Shown here piece by piece: positions 1-6,206 of a stretch of 7,908 bases of DNA. Position 1 is the stretch's first letter; each line of letters starts with the position of its first letter. The translations under genes were made by a program, and so were the position numbers. A model generated the notes under the pieces. It was not told where the DNA came from. It did not search any database and was given only the letters and a program-made list of their open reading frames with translations. The DNA is from Solirubrobacteraceae bacterium (GTDB taxonomy: Bacteria; Actinomycetota; Thermoleophilia; Solirubrobacterales; Solirubrobacteraceae): positions 1 to 7,908 of the forward strand of contig JAEMTR010000060.1 of NCBI GenBank assembly GCA_016462245.1, read 5' to 3'.

Positions 1-2
1 CA

Positions 3-1109
3 ATCAGGCCGGGCGCCGCTACTGCCACGCCGCAGCCAGCGCTGGGGCGCCGTCGCTCGCCGGGTCGCCACGCACTGCTCTTCGCCATCGTCGCCGTCGT
101 TCTTGTCGCTGCTCTCTTCATCTTGAACGGTATCTTCGAGCCATTCAAAGGGGACGGATCGGAGAGCATCACGGTAAAGATCCCAGCCGGCGTTGATGCC
201 GGCGACATCGGCGCGCAACTCGCTGACAAGGGAGTCGTCGACTCGGCCTTCTTCTTCGAGTTGCGGGCGACGATTGGCGGCGACCGAGGAAAGCTGCGCG
301 CAGGTACATACAAGCTGCGCAAGGCGATGAGCAACGGCGCCGCGCTGGCCGTCTTGACGAACGTTCAGAAGGGCGCTGCTGTGATCGACGTACTGGTGCC
401 AGAAGGGCCAGCGCGCGCGGAAATCGCTCCACTAATTGCCAAGCAGGGGGTCACGGGTGATTATTTGGCCGCATCGGTCGCTTCGTCTGAGCTGAACCCA
501 CGGACCTACGATGCGCCAAAGAACGTGGCGTCGCTGGAGGGTTTTCTGTTCCCGGCGACCTATGAGCTGCTGAAGAGCGCACCGACTTCAAAGAGGCTCG
601 TCAGCGATCAGCTAAAGGCCTTCAAGCGCAACATTGCGGAGGTCAATATGAGCTACGCAAAAAGCAAGAACCTGACCGTCTTCGACGTTCTCACGCTGGC
701 CTCGATTATCGAACGCGAGGCGCTCTTTGATCGAGATCGGCCGCTCGTTGCCGCCGTCTTCTATAACCGTCTACGCGAGTCGATCTCACTTGGCAGTGAC
801 GCCACGACGCGGTATGCCGTTCGCAACTGGGACGAGCCGCTCACGGCCAGCCAGATTGCCAGCAAGTCGCCCTACAACACGCGCCAAGTTGCCGGCCTCC
901 CACCGGGGCCGATCGGCAACCCCGGGTTGGCGTCAATTAAGGCGGCCGCCAACCCACCGAAGAGCGACTATTTTTACTTCATCGTGGAGCCCTGCAAAAA
1001 GGGCGGATTGGTATTTGCCAAGACGCTGGCCGAGTTCCAGAAGTTGATTGACGCCTATTTCAATCGGCGCGAAGCCCAGGGCGGCAAGGACCCGGCATTC
1101 TGCCGTTAG
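3..1109 (+). CDS. mltG: Endolytic murein transglycosylase MltG (YceG family), 5' partial
   Basis: MltG cleaves nascent glycan strands next to the inner membrane and is thought to release peptidoglycan from the synthase complex. The frame is open to the left edge, so the true start is outside the window. Visible residues begin with a Pro/Ala/Arg-rich cytoplasmic tail, then one transmembrane helix (codons about 75-125), then a LysM-like subdomain (about 165-360) and the YceG catalytic domain. The catalytic Glu is in ASIIEREA (Glu codon 711-713). The family motif GLPPGPIGNPG lies near 894-926 and is followed by KAAANP. The TTG at 123 sits at the end of the membrane helix and is not a credible start. 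The gene ends with TAG 13 bp before aroE, so the two are probably cotranscribed. In related genomes ruvX/yqgF often lies just upstream; that part cannot be seen here. Confidence 0.95.
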   Translation: MRPGAATATPQPALGRRRSPGRHALLFAIVAVVLVAALFILNGIFEPFKGDGSESITVKIPAGVDAGDIGAQLADKGVVDSAFFFELRATIGGDRGKLRAGTYKLRKAMSNGAALAVLTNVQKGAAVIDVLVPEGPARAEIAPLIAKQGVTGDYLAASVASSELNPRTYDAPKNVASLEGFLFPATYELLKSAPTSKRLVSDQLKAFKRNIAEVNMSYAKSKNLTVFDVLTLASIIEREALFDRDRPLVAAVFYNRLRESISLGSDATTRYAVRNWDEPLTASQIASKSPYNTRQVAGLPPGPIGNPGLASIKAAANPPKSDYFYFIVEPCKKGGLVFAKTLAEFQKLIDAYFNRREAQGGKDPAFCR

Positions 1110-1122
1110 GGAGAGATCGCTC

Positions 1123-1917
1123 GTGAACGCCACACGACTTGCAGTGATCGGTTGGCCGGTCGACCACAGCCGCTCTCCGGCGATGCACAATGCAGCGCTC
1201 GCTGCCGTCGGTCTCAGCGACTGGGAGTATCAGCTCCTCGCTGTACCGCCCGACGAGTTTGTCGCTTTGGTTGGAAGCTTGCCTGCCGATGGGTACCGCG
1301 GCGCGAGTGTGACGATTCCGCACAAGGAAGCAGCGTTCGAGCTCGTCGATCGCCTCAGCGAAAGCGCCGCAGCAATCGGCGCCGTCAACACGCTGATCTT
1401 TGAGCCGGGGGGAGAGGTCGTCGGCGACAACACCGACGCGCCTGGGTTTATCGCCTCGCTGCCCGAGTCGCCTGCGCCCGGTTCAACAGCGATCGTGCTC
1501 GGTGCCGGCGGCGTTGCTCACGCTGTTGTCTGGGCACTGAAGAACTGTGGCGTCGAGGTAGCGATTTGGAACCGAACCGCGCAGCGGGCTGAGCAGCTCG
1601 CCGAGCGCTTCGGCGCGGTGGCGACCGCCACCGTCGCCGCCGCCGACATGCTCGTCAACTGCACCGCCGCCGGGTTAGAAGGCGATCCGTTCGCAAGCCT
1701 GCCGATTAGCCCCGCTCAGCTCGGCGACTATTCACTTGTCGCCGACCTCGTCTATCACGGCGGGCCGGGAACGCTGCTCGAAGCCGCTGCCGCCGCCGGG
1801 GCGACGACGGTCGACGGGATCGAGGTTTTAGTCCAGCAGGGTGCGATCGCGTTCGAGCAATGGACCGGCCACGCCGCGCCGGTCGAGCTTATGCGCGCCG
1901 CTGCCTTAGCCGGCTAG
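1123..1917 (+). CDS. aroE: Shikimate dehydrogenase (NADP+)
   Basis: AroE reduces 3-dehydroshikimate to shikimate with NADPH in the cytoplasmic shikimate pathway. The protein has 264 aa, a normal length. The GTG at 1123 is chosen because GGGAGAG (1109-1115) lies 7 nt upstream and the product then begins directly with the family N-terminus, VNATRLAVIGWPVDHSRSP. The substrate motif PVDHSRSPAMHN covers residues 12-23. The catalytic Lys68 is in TIPHKE and the catalytic Asp105 in DNTDAPG. The dinucleotide loop GAGG and the NADP-selecting NRT follow in the C-terminal domain. Two small departures are visible: the usual GANVT is GASVT, and the Arg often following GAGGxA is His. Three Leu codons are TTA (for example 1675-1677), so the genome is not at the extreme of GC bias. 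A dyad covers the stop codon, and the next gene is convergent only 10 bp away. Confidence 0.96.
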   Translation: MNATRLAVIGWPVDHSRSPAMHNAALAAVGLSDWEYQLLAVPPDEFVALVGSLPADGYRGASVTIPHKEAAFELVDRLSESAAAIGAVNTLIFEPGGEVVGDNTDAPGFIASLPESPAPGSTAIVLGAGGVAHAVVWALKNCGVEVAIWNRTAQRAEQLAERFGAVATATVAAADMLVNCTAAGLEGDPFASLPISPAQLGDYSLVADLVYHGGPGTLLEAAAAAGATTVDGIEVLVQQGAIAFEQWTGHAAPVELMRAAALAG

Positions 1918-1924
1918 GGCAGCG
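1899..1924. terminator. 26-nt dyad over the aroE stop, candidate bidirectional terminator
   Basis: Arms 1899-1911 and 1912-1924 pair over 13 positions, with a single T/G wobble on the plus strand. The centre is GCCGGC, so a real hairpin would leave about 4 nt unpaired. The dyad contains the TAG of aroE (1915-1917) and ends 3 nt before the stop of the convergent HdeD-like gene (1928-1930). No T-run follows on either strand, so it is not a classical intrinsic terminator. U-less hairpins between convergent genes are nevertheless common in GC-rich actinobacteria. The function is inferred; the symmetry is directly visible. Confidence 0.55.
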
Positions 1925-1927
1925 CGC

Positions 1928-2521
1928 CTACTCGAGCGTCTCGCCGACGTGGTGGAGCTGAAAGGCTCGAACCAAGTCAGTAAGCCCTGACATCAGCGCC
2001 CAAAGGCCGACGAACAGAACAAGCAGGTTGTCTTTGACGTCAACGTCGGAGCCGGCGGCAATGAATGCGATAACCAGCATCAGCGTGCCGCTTACAAGCC
2101 CGAGCCACCAAAGATCATTGTGGCCGCGCTCGGAGAAAGCCTGCGTGATCCAGATCAACGCGACGAGAAGGAAGATGAATCCGAGAATGTCGGCAAAATC
2201 GTTGAAAGTTTCGACCGGGTTGAAGATCGCGACAACCCCCCAGATGATCAGAAGGGCACCGACGATAAGCCAGACCCAGCGCCACTTTGGAACCAGCGCT
2301 GAAATCGCCATGTATTGAATTCCGGCGCCGATGAACATCGCGCCGATCATGACCCCAATGATCGCGAAGGAGGACTCACTGAACTGAAGTACGACGAGCG
2401 CTACGACGATCCAGACGATGCCGAAGACAAGCCACAGCCACCAGAACGAAGCGAGCTTTTTGATCGCTTCGCGCTCGACCGGTGTTGTATTCGCCAGAAG
2501 GGCGTCGTCAACTTCGCTCAT
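1928..2521 (-). CDS. HdeD / DUF308 family six-helix membrane protein
   Basis: A 197-aa inner-membrane protein with a charged N-terminal segment of about 24 residues and then six hydrophobic helices in three pairs, the DUF308 pattern. The helices start near WWLWLVFGIVWIVV, FAIIGVMIGAMFIG, WVWLIVGALLIIWG, ILGFIFLLVALIWI, LWWLGLVSGTLMLV and LLVLFVGLWALMSG. The family is named after E. coli HdeD, linked to acid resistance; the molecular function of actinobacterial members is not established. The ATG at 2519-2521 is well supported by AAGGAGA (2526-2532), 4 nt upstream. It is the last gene of the minus-strand block, 27 bp after the deacetylase, so it is probably cotranscribed with it. That makes an envelope-related role plausible, but only by inference. 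No enzymatic motif is visible. Confidence 0.88.
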   Translation of the reverse strand: MSEVDDALLANTTPVEREAIKKLASFWWLWLVFGIVWIVVALVVLQFSESSFAIIGVMIGAMFIGAGIQYMAISALVPKWRWVWLIVGALLIIWGVVAIFNPVETFNDFADILGFIFLLVALIWITQAFSERGHNDLWWLGLVSGTLMLVIAFIAAGSDVDVKDNLLVLFVGLWALMSGLTDLVRAFQLHHVGETLE

Positions 2522-2548
2522 TAGGTCTCCTTGTTGTTGGGATCGGTC

Positions 2549-3487
2549 CTAAGCGCCTTGTGTGCGCTGAACTGTGTCCTGTTCCGCTGCCGGAGGGTTA
2601 TCCAGCAGTAGCTGTGGGACGGTGACCATCTTGTAGCCAGCTTTACGCAGGCCTTTCAGGATTATCGGCAACGCTGCGGACGTTGTTGTGCGGTCGCCGC
2701 CACCGTCATGCATCAGGATGATCGCGCCGGGCTCAACCTCTGCCAGTACTTGAGCGGCCATAACATCGGCTGCGGGCAGCTTGTAATCGTTGGTGTCGAG
2801 CGACCACATCACGGTCAGCATCCCTGCCCGGCTCGCCTCAGCTACTACGAGATCGCTGACGGCTCCGTAGGGCGGGCGGAAGAGCTTCGGGGCTGGCAGG
2901 TTCCTTCCAGTGAAAGCGTCTGAGTTGTCGTTCAGTTGACCGCGAAGATCGTTTGGCTTGAGGGTTGTCAAATCCGTGTGGTCCCAGGTGTGGTTAGCGA
3001 CAGCGTGGCCTTCGGCGACAACTCGCTGGAGCGGCAGGGGAAACTCGTTGATCTGGTTGCCGAGCGCGAAAAAGGTTGCTTTAGCGTCGTATTTTTTCAG
3101 CGTGTCGAGAATTCCGCCGGTGAACTCGCTGGGACCGTCATCGAAGGTCAGCGCAACCTCTTTGTTCTCTGCCCCAGCTTGGCTGATGATCGGGGTGGTC
3201 TCCAGGACTGCGTCGATCGCCGCGTTCTCGGCTTCGATCTCATTTTTGCGCTTGGCGATTAACGCTGCGGCAGCGCGCGCCTGCGCCTCGAGTTCCATCT
3301 TCGGTTTCTCAGCCGCGGCGCCCTGCTCAAGCTGCTTCGGATCCCACTTACCCGCGCTACCGACGCTGGCAGCGACGATTACGACTGAACCGACGGCGAT
3401 CAAAAGCGCTGCACTGAGCGCAACGAGCCTCCGCCGTCGCTGCTGGTGAGCGTCGCTCGCTGAGTTTTGAGAGGAGGGACCCGGCAT
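2549..3487 (-). CDS. Membrane-anchored NodB-type polysaccharide deacetylase (CE4)
   Basis: CE4 enzymes remove N- or O-acetyl groups from peptidoglycan, chitin-like or other surface polysaccharides using a divalent metal. The protein has 312 aa. It starts with a basic patch (RRRR, residues 17-20), one membrane anchor (about 21-43) and a charged, Ala/Glu-rich linker that may be coiled coil (about 50-95). The NodB domain fills residues 110-290. All five motifs are present: TFDDGP with Asp116/117, HTWDH with metal ligands His166 and His170, RPPYG (204-208), WSLDTNDY (228-235) and IILMHDG with His260. It should therefore be catalytically competent outside the membrane. The ATG at 3485-3487 is preferred over one 12 nt upstream (3497-3499), because only the former has a Shine-Dalgarno. 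The natural substrate cannot be told from sequence. It lies 68 nt downstream of rnd and 27 nt upstream of the HdeD-like gene. Confidence 0.93.
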   Translation of the reverse strand: MPGPSSQNSASDAHQQRRRRLVALSAALLIAVGSVVIVAASVGSAGKWDPKQLEQGAAAEKPKMELEAQARAAAALIAKRKNEIEAENAAIDAVLETTPIISQAGAENKEVALTFDDGPSEFTGGILDTLKKYDAKATFFALGNQINEFPLPLQRVVAEGHAVANHTWDHTDLTTLKPNDLRGQLNDNSDAFTGRNLPAPKLFRPPYGAVSDLVVAEASRAGMLTVMWSLDTNDYKLPAADVMAAQVLAEVEPGAIILMHDGGGDRTTTSAALPIILKGLRKAGYKMVTVPQLLLDNPPAAEQDTVQRTQGA

Positions 3488-3493
3488 AAATTG

Positions 3494-3497
3494 CTCC
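3494..3497 (-). promoter_or_regulatory. GGAG ribosome binding site deciding the deacetylase start
   Basis: GGAG on the minus strand is followed by the 6-nt spacer CAATTT and the ATG at 3485-3487. The alternative ATG at 3497-3499 overlaps this site and has no purine-rich sequence upstream (CTCGTTAGCTACGATC precedes it). Translation probably begins at the inner ATG, giving 312 rather than 316 residues. Confidence 0.6.
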
Positions 3498-3555
3498 ATT
3501 GATCGTAGCTAACGAGGTGGCCGGTTACGCCGCCTTCCAAGGCTTTGGCGATCCG

Positions 3556-4728
3556 TTAGTCGGCGCCGACGACGACGCGTAACTGATCGTCTATCCGCAG
3601 GCTGCGCTGGCCGCGCAGCAGCGCCAGTAGCTCGTCGCCTACTACCGCCCGGCGCCAGCCGCGAAGCGTGCGGACATCGGGGTCGGGGCTGCCGTTGCGC
3701 ACGGCGCTGACGACGGCCTGAAGATCGGAACGGGTCGCGAGCAGCTCGTAAGCGAGATCCTCTCTCACAGCGCAGGCGCGGACGAGCGATTCGGCCAGCA
3801 CGATCAATGCTGCGTCGCCGGAATCCGACTGTCTGCGCGCGCCGCGCTCGGCGGCGATTGGCTGATCGTTGCTCGCTCGCGCTACTACCTTCACGATCGC
3901 GTCGCCGCGGCGGCGAGCGATTCCTTCATGGACGCCGCGCAGATCGCGCAACTGGCGTTCGTCGGTTGGCTGTTGTTTTGCAATCTCGACGATTGCCGCA
4001 TCGGCGAGCACCTTCTGCACCGGCTTGTCTTCGCGGTCCGCACACTCCTCGCGCCAGATCACGAGCGCGTATGCGGTTGCGCGCTGCTCTGGGCTTAACG
4101 CATTTGTCTTCGGAAGCTTGCCAAAGACGACATCGATGTCGCGCTCGTCGGTCGAAGCTTCTAACGGAAGGCATTCCTCGCGCGCCCAATCGAGGCGGCC
4201 GCGTTCCGCCAACCGATCCTTCAGGACCGTTGCTACTTCGTTCAGTTGCAGCACGTCGCCGCGTGCGTAAAGTTGCTGCTCGTCGCTTAATGGGCGCGCG
4301 TCCCAGTGCGAGAAGCTGGCGCCCTTGTCAAGCTGCACCCCGAGCAGCTCGCGCAGCAGAGCTTCATAACCGATCTGCGCGCGCATTCCAGCGAAGGCGG
4401 CGGCGATTTGCGTGTCGAAGCAGTTGCGCGGGTGGGCGTGCCAGAGTCTCCTCAGCAGCGCGATGTCTTGGCGGCCCGCATGGACAACTATTTCGACTCC
4501 AGGGTCATCGATCAGCTCGACGATTGGGGAAGGATCAATCTCGCGGTCAAATGGATCTATCAGCTCGGTCCAGGCCGGGTCGCCAAGCTCGTTGGCATCA
4601 ACTGCTACTTGAACGAGGCAAAGCTCTGTGCGGTAGCGCCCTTCACCCATGAACTCCGTGTCAAGCGCCAGCGCGCTGGTCTCTCTTGCACGAGTAGCGA
4701 GGCTGCGTAGCGCTTCGTTTGTCGTCAA
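3556..4728 (-). CDS. rnd: Ribonuclease D, 3'-5' exoribonuclease
   Basis: RNase D trims 3' extensions of tRNA precursors and other small RNAs. From the TTG at 4726-4728 the protein has 390 aa, close to the roughly 375 of E. coli. The DEDDy exonuclease domain (about 1-185) carries Exo I LDTEFMGEGRY (Asp23, Glu25), Exo II VVHAGRQD (Asp88) and Exo III YARGD (Tyr154, Asp158). An HRDC domain spans about 210-285 (LSPEQRATAYALVIWREECA onward), and a second helical domain about 303-375 fits the C-terminal HRDC-like part of the family. A GTG at 4813-4815 would add 29 low-complexity residues, overlap the upstream gene by 77 nt and has no Shine-Dalgarno. The TTG starts right at the exonuclease fold, 10 nt after the upstream stop, with AGG (4738-4740) 9 nt before it. 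The start choice is moderately sure; the identity is firm. Confidence 0.93.
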   Translation of the reverse strand: MTTNEALRSLATRARETSALALDTEFMGEGRYRTELCLVQVAVDANELGDPAWTELIDPFDREIDPSPIVELIDDPGVEIVVHAGRQDIALLRRLWHAHPRNCFDTQIAAAFAGMRAQIGYEALLRELLGVQLDKGASFSHWDARPLSDEQQLYARGDVLQLNEVATVLKDRLAERGRLDWAREECLPLEASTDERDIDVVFGKLPKTNALSPEQRATAYALVIWREECADREDKPVQKVLADAAIVEIAKQQPTDERQLRDLRGVHEGIARRRGDAIVKVVARASNDQPIAAERGARRQSDSGDAALIVLAESLVRACAVREDLAYELLATRSDLQAVVSAVRNGSPDPDVRTLRGWRRAVVGDELLALLRGQRSLRIDDQLRVVVGAD

Positions 4729-4738
4729 GGCAGGCGAC

Positions 4739-5029
4739 CTACTCGCTGGGCCAGTTGCCGGTGCGGTCGAAGTGCTCTCGCGCCTGTTCTTCGCGGCCAC
4801 GATCCTTGTCGCCACGCACGCCGACGCGGTAGAGCAGGTTCAACAGTGCGACCGAAACGCCAGCGCTTACAAGCAGAGCGCCCGCTAGGTAGGCCGACTC
4901 GCGCTGGCCGATCGCGGCCAAGAGGATGCCTGAGAGCACTATCAACGCCGGCAGTACAAAGCGAACAAGGGTCAGCAGCGCCTGCGTGCCCCCGTCAGGT
5001 TGGTGGCGAAGCTCTGTCGACTCGTTCAC
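4739..5029 (-). CDS. Small two-helix membrane protein, unknown function
   Basis: A 96-aa protein that I cannot assign to a named family. Residues 1-17 are polar. Two membrane helices follow (about 18-41, TLVRFVLPALIVLSGILLAA, and about 46-67, YLAGALLVSAGVSVALLNLL). After them comes a strongly charged cytoplasmic-type tail, GVRGDKDRGREEQ then AREHFDRTGNWPSE. The HFDxxGxWP ending looks like a conserved signature rather than random sequence, but this cannot be tested here. The GTG start (5027-5029) overlaps the TGA of gluQ as GTGA, a 4-nt overlap typical of translational coupling. Its own stop is 9 nt before the rnd TTG and carries part of that gene's weak Shine-Dalgarno. It lies between two tRNA-related genes, which does not itself prove a tRNA role. 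Confidence 0.82.
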   Translation of the reverse strand: MNESTELRHQPDGGTQALLTLVRFVLPALIVLSGILLAAIGQRESAYLAGALLVSAGVSVALLNLLYRVGVRGDKDRGREEQAREHFDRTGNWPSE

Positions 5030-5946
5030 GATGCTGATTCTACGAGGATTGAGCTGAAGCGGCTCAGCAGCTGCTCATCGTTGATCATCTCTGCTGCGTC
5101 GCAGAGCCCGATTGAGGCGATCAGGTTGCTCCTCACCTGAACTGCGGAGACGGCTAGCTGCCGCTGGCCGTCCAATGTCACCGACGAGTCGCGCTTGGAC
5201 ATCCGTAGCGCTTGATCATCGCGGAGCAGGGGAAGGTGAACGTAGCTTGGCCGCACGAGGCCGAGCTGCTCTTGGAGCCAGCATTGAGCGGCGGTCGAAT
5301 CGAGCAGGTCATCGCCACGAACGACCTCATCGATCGACTGATCATTGTCATCGACGACGACGGCTAAGTGGTAGGCGAAGGCGCCGTTTTGGCGAGCGAC
5401 GACGAAATCATCGACGGTTCGCTTTTGCTCGCCGTGGACGCGATCAAAGAACTCAATCTCGGCGCCCTCAGCGCGGACCCGCAGCGCTGGCCTACGGCCG
5501 CTCGCACGCCGCTGCGCTAACTGCGCGCTCGACAATTCACGGCAGCTTCCCGGGTAGCTGGTCGGCGCCCCGTGTGGCGCCGAAGAGGCTTCGCGGATCT
5601 CGGCTCGCGTGCACCAGCACTCGTAGAGCAGATCTTCACTGCGCAGCCGTTCGAGCGCCAGCGCATAAAGCGCCGTGCGCTCACTTTGGACGATCACTGG
5701 CTGGTCCCACTCAAGCCCGATTGCGGCGAGGTCGCTGAGTTGCTGTTCGGCAGAGCCGGCGCGACATCTCTCAAGGTCTAAGTCCTCGATCCGAATCACA
5801 AAGCTGCTGCCGGTCGAACGCGCGCAGCACCAAGCCAGTAAGGCAGTTCGAAGGTTGCCGAGGTGGAGCGGACCTGTAGGGCTGGGAGCGAAGCGGCCAT
5901 TGCTTCGAGCGGGTGGGGGAGCGAGTTGAATTAGCCCTTCGGGCAC
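5026..5946 (-). CDS. gluQ: Glutamyl-Q tRNA(Asp) synthetase
   Basis: GluQ-RS is a shortened glutamyl-tRNA synthetase paralogue. It activates glutamate and attaches it to the queuosine base at the wobble position of tRNA-Asp. The protein has 306 aa: a class I catalytic domain without the anticodon-binding domain of GluRS (which has about 470 aa or more). It shows RFAPSPTGPLHLGN with the HIGH-type HLGN at 28-31, and a KMSKS-type RMSKR at 248-252. The GluQ-type zinc site reads Cys110-W-Cys112, Tyr131-P-G-S-Cys135, which separates it from ordinary GluRS. The start is GTG 5944-5946; no other start lies between it and the catalytic core. No Shine-Dalgarno precedes it, and TAGCGT lies 7 nt upstream, so a leaderless transcript is possible. 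It is probably the first gene of a five-gene operon and is translationally coupled to the next. Its use implies queuosine in tRNA-Asp in this organism. Confidence 0.93.
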   Translation of the reverse strand: MPEGLIQLAPPPARSNGRFAPSPTGPLHLGNLRTALLAWCCARSTGSSFVIRIEDLDLERCRAGSAEQQLSDLAAIGLEWDQPVIVQSERTALYALALERLRSEDLLYECWCTRAEIREASSAPHGAPTSYPGSCRELSSAQLAQRRASGRRPALRVRAEGAEIEFFDRVHGEQKRTVDDFVVARQNGAFAYHLAVVVDDNDQSIDEVVRGDDLLDSTAAQCWLQEQLGLVRPSYVHLPLLRDDQALRMSKRDSSVTLDGQRQLAVSAVQVRSNLIASIGLCDAAEMINDEQLLSRFSSILVESAS

Positions 5947-5981
5947 GTTGCCGACGCTAGCAGCGCTACTCTCCGGCCTCG
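5947..5981. promoter_or_regulatory. 35-bp divergent intergenic region, two possible leaderless promoters
   Basis: The region separates gluQ (minus) from the 74-aa gene (plus) and must hold at least parts of both promoters. Minus strand: TAGCGT (5954-5959) ends 7 nt before the gluQ GTG, matching the TANNNT -10 pattern of actinobacteria. Plus strand: TACTCT (5967-5972) ends 9 nt before the ATG. Neither gene has a Shine-Dalgarno. Two abutting 6-bp palindromes, GCTAGC (5956-5961) and AGCGCT (5962-5967), sit at the centre. The -10 matches are short and no -35 is convincing, so this is tentative. Confidence 0.35.
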
Positions 5982-6206
5982 ATGGCAGAAGCTAAAGAAG
6001 AAGCGAAGGAGCCGGAGGGCCCGATCCCATGCTCGCCATGTCGCGGCAGCGGCAAGCTCAACTCCAATTCCGGCGGCGAACCCCATCAAGTTGATTGCCC
6101 GTGGTGCGAGGGCAGTGGCGTCTTGATCGAAGAGCACGACGCTCAGGCAGCGCAGCGGCCTGAGGGCGAAGCGGTCGATGACAAGCCGCAGCCGGCTGTC
6201 GATTAG
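5982..6206 (+). CDS. Small zinc-finger-like protein with two CxxCxGxG motifs
   Basis: A 74-aa protein with no named function. An acidic/basic N-terminal segment (1-16) leads to CSPCRGSG (Cys17, Cys20) and, 18 residues later, CPWCEGSG (Cys39, Cys42). This spacing is that of one DnaJ-type zinc-finger unit, in which two CxxCxGxG repeats bind one zinc. There is no J domain or C-terminal DnaJ domain, so it is not a DnaJ fragment by length or context. After the second motif comes VLIEEHDAQA (47-56) and a disordered-looking acidic tail. From memory, similar free-standing CRGxG...CPWCxGxG...HDAQA proteins occur in Thermoleophilia; I cannot confirm this here. The ATG start has no Shine-Dalgarno. The gene diverges from gluQ and overlaps by 4 nt, stop to stop, with the gene on its right. 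Cys/Gly conservation makes it clearly a real gene. Confidence 0.87.
   Translation: MAEAKEEAKEPEGPIPCSPCRGSGKLNSNSGGEPHQVDCPWCEGSGVLIEEHDAQAAQRPEGEAVDDKPQPAVD

Noticed and set aside
123..125. TTG as the start of mltG
   Set aside because: It lies at the end of the transmembrane helix and would remove the membrane anchor. The frame is open to the window edge.
1048..1122. N-terminal extension of aroE from a TTG inside mltG
   Set aside because: It would add 25 residues not found in the family. GTG 1123 has a good Shine-Dalgarno at 7 nt spacing.
2936..3449. Two overlapping plus-strand frames of 108 and 163 codons
   Set aside because: Both are antisense to the deacetylase, whose five NodB motifs are intact. 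No start signal or domain supports either frame.
3807..4652. 281-codon open frame on the plus strand
   Set aside because: It is antisense to rnd. Its product is Arg/Ala/Ser-rich and low in complexity, has no recognisable motif, and reflects GC-biased third positions of rnd, which carries all DEDD motifs.
5112..5738. 208-codon open frame on the plus strand
   Set aside because: Antisense to gluQ, Arg-rich and without motifs. GluQ has full synthetase signatures on the other strand.
5026..5946. Standard glutamyl-tRNA synthetase (gltX)
   Set aside because: At 306 aa it has no anticodon-binding domain, and it carries the GluQ-type Cys-x-Cys ... Tyr-x3-Cys zinc site.
5982..6206. Fragment of a DnaJ pseudogene
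   Set aside because: The gene is bounded by its own start and stop, neighbouring genes abut it on both sides, and no J-domain or C-terminal remnants are found in any frame nearby.
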